A stretch of DNA of 22,581 nucleotides, from assembly GCA_964605575.1 (NCBI GenBank), contig CAZSDG010000012.1:1-22581 (forward strand). Reading direction: 5' to 3'. This document shows positions 14,288-22,581 of the stretch, piece by piece. Position numbers and translations under genes: made by a program. Numbering within the stretch: position 1 is the stretch's first letter; the number at the start of each line of letters is the position of its first letter. Origin of the DNA: JAAZHN01 sp964605575. Lineage in GTDB: Bacteria; Bacillota_I; Bacilli_A; RF39; UBA660. A model generated the notes under the pieces. That model worked only from the letters and a program-made list of their open reading frames with translations, was not told the origin of the DNA and did not search any database.

Positions 14288-15883
14288 GTGATTTTAAAAA
14301 AACCATATGCATTTTTAATCAAAAGATTTAGATTAATCCATTTATTTTCATTTGGCACTATTTTATTTATTTTAATTCAAACCAACCCAATTATAACAAC
14401 GCTTGGAGAATTAGTTAATACTGGTAAAATAACAACATTTAATAATACTGGTATACTTATTTATCTGGCAATTTTACTTAACATTATTTTTAGTTTAATG
14501 ATGTTTTTATTGATGAAAAACAAGAAAAAACCAAATAATTTCTATTTATTTGCAACATTATATTTTATACTGTTTTTACTAACTGTTATTGTTGCTAACA
14601 ATATTATTAATGATGTTATTGAAACTTCAGTAGTTAGTCTTCAAAGATCAAAAATGTATTTTGATTTAGCGAGAATAATTTACTACCCTCAAATATTTTT
14701 CCTATTATATAGTTTAGTTAGAGCTATTGGTTTTGATATAAAACGATTCGATTTTTCAAAAGATTTAGCTGAATTAGATGTTTCTTCAACAGACAATGAA
14801 GAATTTGAATTTGTTTTAGGTGTTGACTATAGAGATTATGTAGTTAAATTGCGTCGTTATTTAAGAGAATGGCGTTATTATTTTTTAGAAAATACAGCCG
14901 TTATTATTTCGGTTGTCGTTATCGGAACATTAATTGCAATTTTCTTTATTTTCTTTAAAAAAGAATTAACCGATAAGGAGTATACTCAAAACCAAATATT
15001 TAATGCTGGTTTTTTTCAGTATTCTATTACTGACTCTTATATAACAAATTTATCAAAGACTGGCAAAGAAATATTTAAAGGTAAATATTATTTAGTTGTA
15101 AGTGCTAATATAAAAAATCTTTCAAAAAAAGACGAACCATTGATTTTTGAAGAAATCACTGTTGCCACAACTACAAAAACTTTAGTCGCGGAAAAAACAG
15201 TAAATGGATACTTTAATGATTTAGGTATTCAATATTCTGGTGAGAGGTTAGAACCAAATAATAATATTAATCGCTTACTTGTTTTTACAATTGATAATTT
15301 TAAAGAAAATGAAGTATATAAATTACAGTTTTTAAATGGAAATAGATATGATAATAATACAAAACAAACTTTTGGGAAGTATCAAAAAGTATTATTATCT
15401 CCAGTCTTTTTTTCGGAAATAAAAGATGTTGATACAAAGTACTATGGTTCGACAGTCAATTTAAATCAATCAACGCTTAAAAATACATCAGTGACCATAA
15501 AAGATTATAAAATAGAAGACAGTTATACTTATGAATATGAACAATGTAATATTTATGATGAATGTGAAAAATTAGTTGATGTAATCCTTCCAAAAACACG
15601 TTTGGGGACTTCGACATTATTAGTCTTAGATTATGATTTAGAAATAGACCAAAACAGTTACTATTCAAGAGGTTTTTCTGATAAAAATAATTTTTTTACA
15701 GACTTCTTGAAGGTGAAATACTTAATAAATAATCAAGAATATGACTCGAAAGTAGAAACAATAAAAGCTAAAAATATTCCGGAAAAAGTTGTTTTAGAAG
15801 TTGATTCGGCTGTTAAACATGCTGATAAGATAACGTTAGAAGTTATTATAAGAAATATTAGATATAAAATACATTTGAAATAA
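14288..15883 (+). CDS. Five-helix membrane protein with large exported C-terminal domain, unknown
   Basis: 531 residues from GTG 14288, which is 9 nt after AGGAG (14274-14278); a TTG at 14279 abuts the RBS and is rejected. Membrane helices lie at about residues 13-30, 51-72, 82-103, 128-146 and 202-222. A cytoplasmic loop (about 147-200) is acidic then basic (DYVVKLRRYLREWRYYF). By the positive-inside pattern the last 310 residues are outside; they are beta-rich with two similar-looking stretches (KGKYYLVVSANIKNLS and LGTSTLLVLDYDLEID), and a C-x5-C (CNIYDEC) may form a disulfide. No known domain is recognised. It has its own promoter; tRNA-Cys follows 29 nt after the stop, and the tRNA promoter begins within its last codons. 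Confidence 0.6.
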   Translation: MILKKPYAFLIKRFRLIHLFSFGTILFILIQTNPIITTLGELVNTGKITTFNNTGILIYLAILLNIIFSLMMFLLMKNKKKPNNFYLFATLYFILFLLTVIVANNIINDVIETSVVSLQRSKMYFDLARIIYYPQIFFLLYSLVRAIGFDIKRFDFSKDLAELDVSSTDNEEFEFVLGVDYRDYVVKLRRYLREWRYYFLENTAVIISVVVIGTLIAIFFIFFKKELTDKEYTQNQIFNAGFFQYSITDSYITNLSKTGKEIFKGKYYLVVSANIKNLSKKDEPLIFEEITVATTTKTLVAEKTVNGYFNDLGIQYSGERLEPNNNINRLLVFTIDNFKENEVYKLQFLNGNRYDNNTKQTFGKYQKVLLSPVFFSEIKDVDTKYYGSTVNLNQSTLKNTSVTIKDYKIEDSYTYEYEQCNIYDECEKLVDVILPKTRLGTSTLLVLDYDLEIDQNSYYSRGFSDKNNFFTDFLKVKYLINNQEYDSKVETIKAKNIPEKVVLEVDSAVKHADKITLEVIIRNIRYKIHLK

Positions 15884-15903
15884 AAAAAAGTATTTGTTAT
15901 AAT
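15875..15903 (+). promoter_or_regulatory. Promoter of tRNA-Cys
   Basis: TTGAAA (15875-15880), 17-nt spacer, TATAAT (15898-15903). The -35 is the end of the preceding coding region and the -10 lies in the loop and 3' arm of a hairpin (15886-15909). Confidence 0.7.
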
Positions 15904-15909
15904 ACTTTT
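15886..15909 (+). terminator. AT-only hairpin, possible weak terminator
   Basis: AAAAGTATT / AATACTTTT (15886-15894 and 15901-15909), loop TGTTAT, 3 nt after the stop codon. The stem has two G-C pairs at most and ends in only four T, so termination would be weak. Confidence 0.4.
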
Positions 15910-15912
15910 AAT

Positions 15913-15986
15913 GGAGCTATAGCCAAGTGGTAAGGCATGGGTCTGCAACACCTTCACCGTCGGTTCAAATCCGTCTAGCTCCTCCA
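15913..15986 (+). tRNA. tRNA-Cys (anticodon GCA)
   Basis: 74 nt with encoded CCA. Acceptor stem GGAGCTA / TAGCTCC, D-arm GCC...GGC, anticodon loop CTGCAAC with GCA, T-arm with TTCAAAT. The discriminator base is T (U73), the usual cysteine identity. Two pairs are T-T by my alignment: the outer pair of the anticodon stem (27-43) and the second pair of the T-stem (50-64). The other pairs are normal and the D-loop matches Bacillota tRNA-Cys. Confidence 0.93.
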
Positions 15987-15995
15987 AAGAAAAAT

Positions 15996-16017
15996 ATTCC
16001 TGCAAAGGAATTTTTTT
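15996..16017 (+). terminator. Terminator after tRNA-Cys
   Basis: ATTCC / GGAAT (15996-16000 and 16007-16011) with loop TGCAAA, followed by six T (16012-16017). Flanking A and T residues extend the stem. Confidence 0.8.
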
Positions 16018-16043
16018 ATGGAATTATTCTCTATGATTTAATA

Positions 16044-16072
16044 TTTGCCTTTATTTAAATAAGGCTTATAAT
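16044..16072 (+). promoter_or_regulatory. mgtA promoter with inverted repeat in the spacer
   Basis: TTTGCC (16044-16049), 17-nt spacer, TATAAT (16067-16072). The 19-nt GCCTTTATTTAAATAAGGC (16047-16065) forms an inverted repeat, arms GCCTT and AAGGC, filling the spacer and overlapping the -35: a good place for a repressor. No M-box riboswitch fits, as the predicted transcript begins about 10 nt before the start codon. Confidence 0.6.
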
Positions 16073-16089
16073 TAAAATAGGTGATATAG

Positions 16090-18705
16090 ATGATAAAAAA
16101 AGATACTAATAATACTGACCATATAATATTTAAGTATAGTAAACAAAGTGTTGAGGAATTATTTAATAAATTTAAAACAGGAGAAAATGGCTACAATGAG
16201 TCCAGAGCTTTAAAATTATTGAATAAATATGGACCTAATGAAATAGAAGTAGTTAATGAAAGTCCTTGGTATAAGACCATTATTAAATCTTTTTTTAATT
16301 CATTTAATATTATTCTATTAGTAATAATTATTATTTCTATATTTACTGATATAGTTTTTGCTCAAGAAAATAGTTATTCAAGAATCATTGTTTTATCAGC
16401 CATAATATTTGTCAGTGGTTTAATAAATTTTGTTCAAGATCAAAAATCAAAAAAATCAGTAGCTAAATTAAAAGAAATGGTTTCAAACACTACTGCTGTT
16501 ATAAGAGAGGGAATTATTAAAGAAATACCCCTAGAAGAAGTAGTGATAGGTGATTTAATAAAATTATCTGCTGGAGACATCATTCCCGCTGATTTAAGAA
16601 TCGTTTCCAGTAAAGACCTATATATTAGTCAATCTTCTTTAACTGGTGAATCTGAGCCAGTAGAAAAGCACAGAGAGAATACAAAAGAAACAAAAAATGT
16701 ATTTGATTTAGAAAATATTTGTTTTATGGGGACTAACGTTATAAGTGGAACTGCTATTTGTATTGTTGTAGCCACCTCAAATGACACTTACTTTGGTAAA
16801 ATGTCCAAAAACTTAAATACTAAACCAGCCGTTACGGCCTTTGATCGTGGTATTAAAAAAATGACCTCATTGATAATTAAATTAACATTAGTAATGAGCG
16901 TACTAGTATTTATTTTAAACATTATTTTTAAAGGAAATATTTTAGATTCATTCATTTATTCTTTAGTAATAGCTGTTGGAGTTATGCCAGAATTATTAAT
17001 CGTTATTGTATCCTCTAATTTAGCTAAAGGTTCTACAAATATGGCAAATAAAAAAGTTATCATTAAAGAATTACAAAGTATCCAAAACCTTGGAGCAATG
17101 GATATATTATGTACAGATAAAACAGGAACTATTACCGAAGATAAAATAGTCTTACAAAGATATTTGGATGTTCATGGTGATGAAGATCTTAGAATATTAA
17201 AACATGCTTATTTAAATAGTTATTATCAAACTGGTTTGAAAAACTTATTAGATTTAGCAATTATTGAAAAAGCTAAAGAAGTAGAATTGGAAGAAGTTTA
17301 TAATGAGTATAAAAAAATAGATGAACTCCCCTTTGATTTTACCAGGAGAAGAATGTCAATTATCTTAGCAAATACTAGTAATAAAAGACAAATACTAACT
17401 AAAGGGGCAGTAGAGGAAATATTAGAAGTAACAAAATATGTCGAAAAAAAAGGTTTTCAAGTTGAAGAAATAACAGAAGAATTAAAAAGTGAAGTCTTAT
17501 CTTTATCTAAAAAATTAAATAAAGAAGGTTTAAGAGTAATCGCGATTGCTCAAAAAAAGGACATTGATATTAACAAGGAAATATTTAATGTTGATGATGA
17601 AAGGGAGATGACATTAATCGGATTTGTTGCCTTCTTAGATCCACCTAAATCGAGTGCAAAAAAAGCAATCGCATCATTACATCAACATGGAGTAGATGTC
17701 AAAGTTATTTCTGGTGATAACGAGATAGTTTGTGAAAAAGTTTGTCGCGAGGTTGGTATTAGTACGAAAAAAGTTTTACTTGGTGAACAAATTGAACAAA
17801 TGACTGATGAGGAATTAAGTGTGCATATAAAAACAACAAATGTTTTTGCAAAAACTGCACCAATGCAAAAGGCAAGAATAGTAAAGCTGTTACAAGAACA
17901 AGGCCACGTTGTTGGTTATATGGGAGACGGTATAAATGATGCTCCAGCCCTTTTACAAGCAGACGTTGGCATCTCTGTAGATAGTGGAACAGAAATTACT
18001 AAAGAAGTAGCAAGTGTAATATTACTTGAAAAAAGCTTAATGGTTTTAGAAGATGGAATGCTTGAAGGTAGAAGAATATTTGCTAATATAAACAAATATT
18101 TTAAAATGGCAATTAGTTCCAATGTTGGAAATATGGTTAGTATAATATTTGCTAGTATATTTATTCCTTTTTTACCAATGTTACCAATTCACGTTTTAGT
18201 TCAAAATTTATTATATGATGTTTCCCAGTTATGTATTCCATTTGATAATGTAGATGCAGAATATTTGCATAAACCAAAAAGATGGGAAACAAATAGTATC
18301 TATAAATTTATTGCCTATTTTGCCCCAGTTAGTACTATATTTGACCTTGTTACATTCGGTGTTCTTTGGTATATACTAGGAGCAAATACCTTGGCAGCCC
18401 AATCATTATTTCAAACAGGTTGGTTTATCTTAGGACTACTATCACAAACAATTATTGTTCATGTCATTAGAACAAGTAAAGTTCCTTTTTATAAAAGTAA
18501 AGCATCGCCTGTATTGGTTTTGGGTACGTTATTAATCTCAATAATTGGAATAATAATACCATTTACTGAATTGGGAGTATTTTTAAAGATGACCCCACTA
18601 CCTAAATCATATTTTATTAGTTTAGTTATAATAATATTAATGTATATATTATTAACAGAACTTATTAAGAAACTTTATTTAAAATATAATAAAGAATGGG
18701 TATAA
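16090..18705 (+). CDS. mgtA: Mg2+-importing P-type ATPase (MgtA/MgtB type)
   Basis: 871 residues, close to E. coli MgtA (898). A membrane pump that uses ATP to bring Mg2+ into the cell. Motifs: TGES (185-188) in the actuator domain, phosphorylation site CTDKTGTIT with D343, hinge MGDGINDAPAL (D613, D617). Membrane helix M4 has VMPELL (298-303) in place of the Ca-pump's PEGL, typical of the MgtA group. The C-terminal membrane part is strongly MgtA-like: LVQNLLYDVSQLCIPFDNVD and HKPKRWETNSIYKF, and SLFQTGWFILGLLSQTIIVH. No domain is missing. RBS AGGTGAT precedes ATG 16090. It is a single-gene transcript, convergent with pflA; likely induced at low Mg2+ by an unknown repressor (inference). Confidence 0.92.
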   Translation: MIKKDTNNTDHIIFKYSKQSVEELFNKFKTGENGYNESRALKLLNKYGPNEIEVVNESPWYKTIIKSFFNSFNIILLVIIIISIFTDIVFAQENSYSRIIVLSAIIFVSGLINFVQDQKSKKSVAKLKEMVSNTTAVIREGIIKEIPLEEVVIGDLIKLSAGDIIPADLRIVSSKDLYISQSSLTGESEPVEKHRENTKETKNVFDLENICFMGTNVISGTAICIVVATSNDTYFGKMSKNLNTKPAVTAFDRGIKKMTSLIIKLTLVMSVLVFILNIIFKGNILDSFIYSLVIAVGVMPELLIVIVSSNLAKGSTNMANKKVIIKELQSIQNLGAMDILCTDKTGTITEDKIVLQRYLDVHGDEDLRILKHAYLNSYYQTGLKNLLDLAIIEKAKEVELEEVYNEYKKIDELPFDFTRRRMSIILANTSNKRQILTKGAVEEILEVTKYVEKKGFQVEEITEELKSEVLSLSKKLNKEGLRVIAIAQKKDIDINKEIFNVDDEREMTLIGFVAFLDPPKSSAKKAIASLHQHGVDVKVISGDNEIVCEKVCREVGISTKKVLLGEQIEQMTDEELSVHIKTTNVFAKTAPMQKARIVKLLQEQGHVVGYMGDGINDAPALLQADVGISVDSGTEITKEVASVILLEKSLMVLEDGMLEGRRIFANINKYFKMAISSNVGNMVSIIFASIFIPFLPMLPIHVLVQNLLYDVSQLCIPFDNVDAEYLHKPKRWETNSIYKFIAYFAPVSTIFDLVTFGVLWYILGANTLAAQSLFQTGWFILGLLSQTIIVHVIRTSKVPFYKSKASPVLVLGTLLISIIGIIIPFTELGVFLKMTPLPKSYFISLVIIILMYILLTELIKKLYLKYNKEWV

Positions 18706-18740
18706 AATAAATATAATGAAATAATAATTAGGAATATAAA

Positions 18741-18771
18741 AATAAACTAGTTAGGAATTAACTAGTTTATT
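18741..18771. terminator. Terminator between convergent mgtA and pflA
   Basis: A 13-bp perfect stem (18741-18753 and 18759-18771) with loop GGAAT. The minus strand has a T-run after it (TTTTTAT), the plus strand only TTTATTTAA, so it serves pflA best. It contains the pflA stop codon and its last six sense codons. Confidence 0.75.
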
Positions 18772-19464
18772 TAATGTGTTTTCTAAATCTTTACATTTGT
18801 CTATATCCATATCAGGAACATCAGTTAGTGGATAAGGAATATTTAATTCTTTATACTTACCGATACCTTTAGTATGATACGGTAACAGTTCAACTTTTTC
18901 GACAAATTGTATTGTTTTAATATAAGCTGCCAGTTCTTCTATATATTCTAAGTTATCGTTATAACCAGGAACAATTACTTGTCTTAACCAAAGACTTTTT
19001 TCCATACTTTGACATAATTTTATAAATTCTTCAGTCCTGTTCATTCTAAAATTTACTAATTCTTCATAATCATTATCATTTAAGGCTTTGATATCATATA
19101 TTACTAAATCAGTATACTTTAATATTTCCTCATAATTGTTATTACCAACTCCTGAAGTGTCAAGACAAGTATGAATTCCGTCCTCTTTTAAGAGCTTTAA
19201 ACATTCTAGAAGAAACTCACTTTGAAATAATGGTTCTCCTCCAGAGAATGTAACTCCTCCAGTGTCTTTAAAATATGATTTATATCTTTGGACAAATTTT
19301 AATAATTCTTCTGGGGTCATAACTGTTTCAGAAGTAGGATTCCATGAATCAGGATTATGACAAAATGCACACCTTAAAGCACAACCTTGTAAGAAGACTA
19401 CAACTCTGATTCCAGGACCATCTAGCATTCCAAATGTTTCAATTGAGTGAATATATCCTTTCAT
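18751..19464 (-). CDS. pflA: Pyruvate formate-lyase activating enzyme
   Basis: 237 residues, usual length. A radical SAM enzyme that makes the glycyl radical on PflB. The iron-sulfur motif C-x3-C-x2-C is C28ALRC32AFC35, followed by HNPDSW; GGVTFSGGEPLFQ is the radical SAM glycine-rich motif. N-terminal MKGYIHSIETFGMLDGPGIR is typical of PflA. Its ATG overlaps the pflB stop in ATGA (19464-19461), so the two are translationally coupled. The last codons lie in the shared terminator hairpin. Fully intact. Confidence 0.95.
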   Translation of the reverse strand: MKGYIHSIETFGMLDGPGIRVVVFLQGCALRCAFCHNPDSWNPTSETVMTPEELLKFVQRYKSYFKDTGGVTFSGGEPLFQSEFLLECLKLLKEDGIHTCLDTSGVGNNNYEEILKYTDLVIYDIKALNDNDYEELVNFRMNRTEEFIKLCQSMEKSLWLRQVIVPGYNDNLEYIEELAAYIKTIQFVEKVELLPYHTKGIGKYKELNIPYPLTDVPDMDIDKCKDLENTLNKLVNS

Positions 19465-21661
19465 ACAGCCTCATGGAAAGTTCTTGAGATAACTTCTTTT
19501 TGTTGTTCTTCATTTAATTTATTAAATTTTACAGCATAGCCACTAACTCGAATAGTTAAATTAGGATACTTATCAGGATTATTCATCGCATCAATTAACA
19601 TTTCTCTATTTAAAACATTGACATTTAAATGATGTGCGCCTTTATTGAAATATCCATCAAGCAAATTAACTAAGTTATTAATTTGATCAACTTCATCATG
19701 ACCTAAAGCACTAGGTACAATTGAGAATGTATTTGAAATCCCATCTTCACAACCTTCACAATAAGGAATCTTTGCTACGGAGTTTAAGGAAGCTAAAGCT
19801 CCGTTTGTATCTCTCCCATGTAGGGGATTTGCACCAGGTGCAAAAGGTGTATGAGCTTTTCTACCATCAGGAGTAGCACCAGTATTTTTACCATAAACAA
19901 CGTTAGATGTAATAGTTAAGATTGATAAAGTATGTTTTGAATTACGATATAAACCATGTTTTTTAAGTTCATTAATAAAGCTTTCAGCGACCTCCACTGC
20001 GATTGAATCAACGCGATCATCATCATTGCCATATTTAGGATAATCACCATCTATTTTAAAATCAACTGTTATTTCATTTTCTCTTATTGGAGTAACTTTA
20101 GCATATTTAATAGCTGATAAACTATCAACAACTACAGAAAAACCAGCAATTCCAAAAGCCATTAATCTTTCAACGTGAGTATCATGAAGAGCCATTTGAC
20201 TTCTTTCATAAGCATATTTATCATGCATATAATGAATAACATTCATCGCATCAACATAAGTTTTAACCGTTCTTTCCATAACTAAGCGATATAATTTCAT
20301 TACCTCTTCATACTCTAAAATTCCTTCATTAATCTTAGGAATATCTTTTATTACTTCGATTTTACTTTCCTCATCAACACCTTGATTTAAGCCATATAAC
20401 AAAATTTTTGCTAAATTACACCTAGCTCCAAAAAATTGCATTTGTTTACCTAAAGTCATTGCCGAAACACAACNNNNNNNNNNNNNNNNNNNNNNNNNNN
20501 NNNNNNNTGAATCGCATCAGTTTTAATTGAAATTTTAGCACAATATTTCTTAAAATTTTCAGGTAAATGTTCACTCCATAAAACTGTTAAGTTTGGTTCG
20601 GGAGAAGAGTCTAAATTGATTAGTGTATGTAAGAATCTAAAAGAGGTTTTAGTAACTAATGATTTATTATCATCTAACATCCCAGCAATACTTTCAGTTA
20701 CCCAAGTTGGATCACCCGCGAATAACTCATTATATTCAGGAGTTCTTAAATGATTAACTAATCTTAATTTTAATACTAGTTGGTCAATTAATTCTTGAGC
20801 TTCAGCCTCAGTAATTAAACCATTTTTTAGATCATTTTCAATATATATATCTAAGAATGTAGAAGTACGGCCAAAACTCATCGCCGCTCCATTATTTTCT
20901 TTAATAGCCGCTAGGTACCCAAAATATAACCATTGAACAGCTTCCTTAGCATTATTAGCGGGTTTACTAATATCAAAACCATACTTACTCGCCATACTTT
21001 TTATTTCTTCTAAAGCTCTTATTTGTTCACTAACTTCTTCTCTTAGTTGAATATCACTATTAGATAATAAACTAGTATATTTGTTTAAATCTTCTTTTTT
21101 ATTTTCGATTAAGTAGTCAATTCCATATAAAGCTACCCTTCGATAATCCCCAATTATTCGACCACGTCCATAAGCATCTGGAAGACCAGTAATTAAATGA
21201 GACTTTCTAGCCGCTCTAACTTCTTTTGTATAAGCATCAAACACACCTTGATTATGAGTCTTGCGATAAGTATTAAAACACCTAGCCACATCTTCATCTA
21301 GTTTATAACCATAAGCCTCTAATGAAGAATTAACCATTCTCATCCCGCCATAAGGATTAATGATTCTTTTTAAAGGTTTATCAGTTTGCAAACCAAATAT
21401 TACTTCATTATCGATGTCTATATAACCAGGATTAAAAGCATCAATCCCTGACATGATTTTAGTTTCAACATCTAAAACACCTTTTATTCCTTCTTCTTTT
21501 TTTAATGTGTTAAATCTTTCTAAAATTATTTTGGTTTTATCACTAATCGGAGCTAAAAACAAATCATCACCAAAATATTCGGTGTAATTATTTACAATAA
21601 AATCACTTACATCGATATTTTCTTGCCAATTATTACCTTTAAAATTATTATTATTTTGCAT
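19461..21661 (-). CDS. pflB: Pyruvate formate-lyase, interrupted by an assembly gap
   Basis: One gene broken by 34 N (20474-20507). PflB cleaves pyruvate plus CoA to acetyl-CoA and formate. It starts at ATG 21661 (MQNNNNFKGN), with AGGAGG 8 nt upstream; the open frame to 21745 is a false extension. The 5' part gives 384 residues, ending at ...SIKTDAI, followed by CA-N (expected Gln of the S-I-Q-Y-E-N stretch). After the gap the frame reads (N)GT TGT GTT TCG GCA ATG, i.e. (C)-C-V-S-A-M: the second catalytic Cys is present and the first is almost certain. The glycyl-radical motif RVSGYAVKF is 26 residues from the C-terminus. Assuming a family-like missing stretch of about 19 residues, the total is about 741, normal for PflB. 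The gene pair pflB-pflA is an operon. Confidence 0.93.
20474..20507. other. Assembly gap (34 N) within pflB
   Basis: The frame before the gap and the frame after it differ by one if 34 is taken literally. The missing length must be 2 modulo 3, and comparison with known PflB suggests about 56-59 nt. Confidence 0.97.
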
Positions 21662-21690
21662 ACTATCTTCCTCCTTGGGCACTATAAATA

Positions 21691-21699
21691 ATTTTAACA
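21691..21699 (-). promoter_or_regulatory. Possible extended -10 of the pflB-pflA operon
   Basis: On the minus strand TGTTAAAAT (21699-21691) lies 29 nt before ATG 21661. No acceptable -35 is seen at 16-18 nt, and no Rex- or Fnr-like palindrome in the 169-nt gap. Confidence 0.4.
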
Positions 21700-21785
21700 T
21701 AATAAGATGTAAAACACGAATAATTTTTAAGCTACTTAACATCATTTTACAAGTATATAGATTAAATTTTCTTAATGGTGTTTTA

Positions 21786-21794
21786 TGATATAAT
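21786..21794 (+). promoter_or_regulatory. Extended -10 promoter of the ABC ATPase gene
   Basis: TGATATAAT (21786-21794), again the same 9-mer. The -35 is weak. The -10 ends 36 nt before ATG 21831. Confidence 0.55.
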
Positions 21795-21830
21795 TTAAGT
21801 AGAAAAACAGCAATAAAGTAAGGAGATAAT

Positions 21831-22581
21831 ATGATAAAAATTAAAAACCTAACAAAGTATTATGGAAAGTTTAAATCATTAGATAAAGTTAATTTGACCG
21901 TTGATGAAGGTGTAATCTTTGGTTTCATTGGTCCAAACGGTGCTGGAAAAAGTACAACAATAAAATGTCTAATGAATATCCTAAATTATGAAGGCGAAAT
22001 ATTTATTCAAGATGTATTAATTACAAAAGATAATGTTGAATATAAGAAAAATATTGGTTATTTACCAAGTGATTTAGAAGTATATGAGGAGATGAGAGTT
22101 AGTGAATTTATTAAGTATAATTCAACATTTTATGATTTTGAAACAATGTCTAAAGCTCTGGAATTAGTTAAAGAATTAAAGTTAGATACAAAGAAAAAAA
22201 TTAATGAATTATCTTTTGGTAATTTAAAAAAACTAGGTATTGTAATTGCTCTAATGCATAATCCAAGCATCTTAATATTTGATGAACCGACTAGTGGTTT
22301 AGATCCTCTAATTCAAGAAGTCTTCTATCAAATATTAAGAAGAGAAAAAGAAATGGGAAAAACAATTTTCTTTTCTTCCCATAATTTAAAAGAAGTTAGT
22401 GGTCTATGTGATGATGTTGCGATTATTAAGGATGGAAAAATAGTTAAAACAGATGATATTCAAGAACTAATTGGTAAAAAAATCATTACAATTAAAGGTA
22501 ATTACAAAAAAATCGAGAAGAAAATTAAAGAAACAATAATCGAAAAAAGCGATGACTTTGTTAAATTTTCTTATGGTGGCA
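21831..22581 (+). CDS. ABC transporter ATP-binding protein (ABC-2 type), partial
   Basis: 250 residues to the window edge; the C-terminus is missing. It is a cytoplasmic ATPase of an ABC-2-like exporter. Walker A is GPNGAGKST (residues about 36-44), Q-loop near YLPSDLEVYEEM, Walker B ILIFDEPTSGLDP, and H-loop FFSSHNLKEV. The signature motif is LSFGNLKKLGI rather than LSGGQ, a change seen in several ABC-2 ATPases. Most similar in layout to BcrA/YtrB-type ATPases. Start ATG 21831 with AAGGAG (21820-21825) 5 nt upstream. Divergent from pflB; a permease gene is expected beyond the edge. Confidence 0.85.
   Translation, partial: MIKIKNLTKYYGKFKSLDKVNLTVDEGVIFGFIGPNGAGKSTTIKCLMNILNYEGEIFIQDVLITKDNVEYKKNIGYLPSDLEVYEEMRVSEFIKYNSTFYDFETMSKALELVKELKLDTKKKINELSFGNLKKLGIVIALMHNPSILIFDEPTSGLDPLIQEVFYQILRREKEMGKTIFFSSHNLKEVSGLCDDVAIIKDGKIVKTDDIQELIGKKIITIKGNYKKIEKKIKETIIEKSDDFVKFSYGG

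Noticed and set aside
16018..16089. M-box Mg2+ riboswitch before mgtA
   Set aside because: Only about 10 nt lie between the predicted transcript start and the ATG; the whole region is too short.
19461..21745. Two separate PFL-like genes or a pflB pseudogene
   Set aside because: The halves are the N- and C-terminal parts of one PflB; the break coincides with 34 N of arbitrary length.
1..22581. Mycoplasma-type code (TGA as Trp)
   Set aside because: Trp is TGG throughout and TGA ends genes such as 11767-12627 and pflB.
1..22581. Insertion sequences, prophage or defence genes
   Set aside because: No transposase, integrase, phage or nuclease gene was recognised.

Overview
The window looks like a chromosomal segment of a low-GC, AT-rich Bacillota, most likely an uncultivated fermentative gut Bacilli lineage of the RF39/Erysipelotrichia kind. 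This placement is inferred from gene content only. Trp is read as TGG and TGA ends several genes (11767-12627 and pflB), so the standard bacterial code applies and a code-4 Mycoplasma is excluded. A FemABX peptidoglycan-bridge enzyme argues for a cell wall, and PflB/PflA argue for anaerobic pyruvate fermentation. A run of 34 N inside pflB shows a draft or metagenome assembly.

Layout: (1) 1-2988 is accessory. It holds a YfcC-like membrane transporter, a tandem pair of small prepilin-like membrane proteins with related C-termini, and an unknown two-helix membrane protein whose promoter and ribosome binding site overlap a terminator hairpin. (2) 2994-7372 is the str operon, rpsL-rpsG-fusA-tuf, with a structured leader and an extra promoter before tuf. 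(3) 7384-9324 has a GNAT-like protein convergent with a FemABX-type transferase. (4) 9321-14215 is a likely operon led by a divergent enolase. It continues with a membrane-anchored surface protein carrying 12-residue Asp/Gly repeats with six C-x3-C pairs and a Ser-rich stalk, a membrane-anchored double-thioredoxin protein, a small PH-like protein and a membrane-anchored protein of unknown function. (5) 14259-16017 has a five-helix membrane protein of unknown function and tRNA-Cys. (6) 16044-18705 is a MgtA-type Mg2+ P-type ATPase with an inverted repeat in its promoter. (7) 18741-21699 is the convergent pflB-pflA operon, with the assembly gap immediately before the catalytic Cys pair. (8) 21786-22581 is the start of an ABC-2-type ATPase, cut by the window end.

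The most interesting part is the eno-to-13100 cluster. A Cys-rich, probably Ca2+-binding exported protein is followed 8 nt later by a membrane-anchored thioredoxin whose first domain has lost its CxxC, and several nearby exported proteins also have paired Cys. This suggests oxidative folding of surface proteins, a hypothesis from arrangement only. Other points are substitutions in RpsL at two classical streptomycin positions, very short 5' leaders with a repeated extended -10 (TGATATAAT), shared terminators that overlap stop codons, and back-to-back promoters between femX-like and eno.
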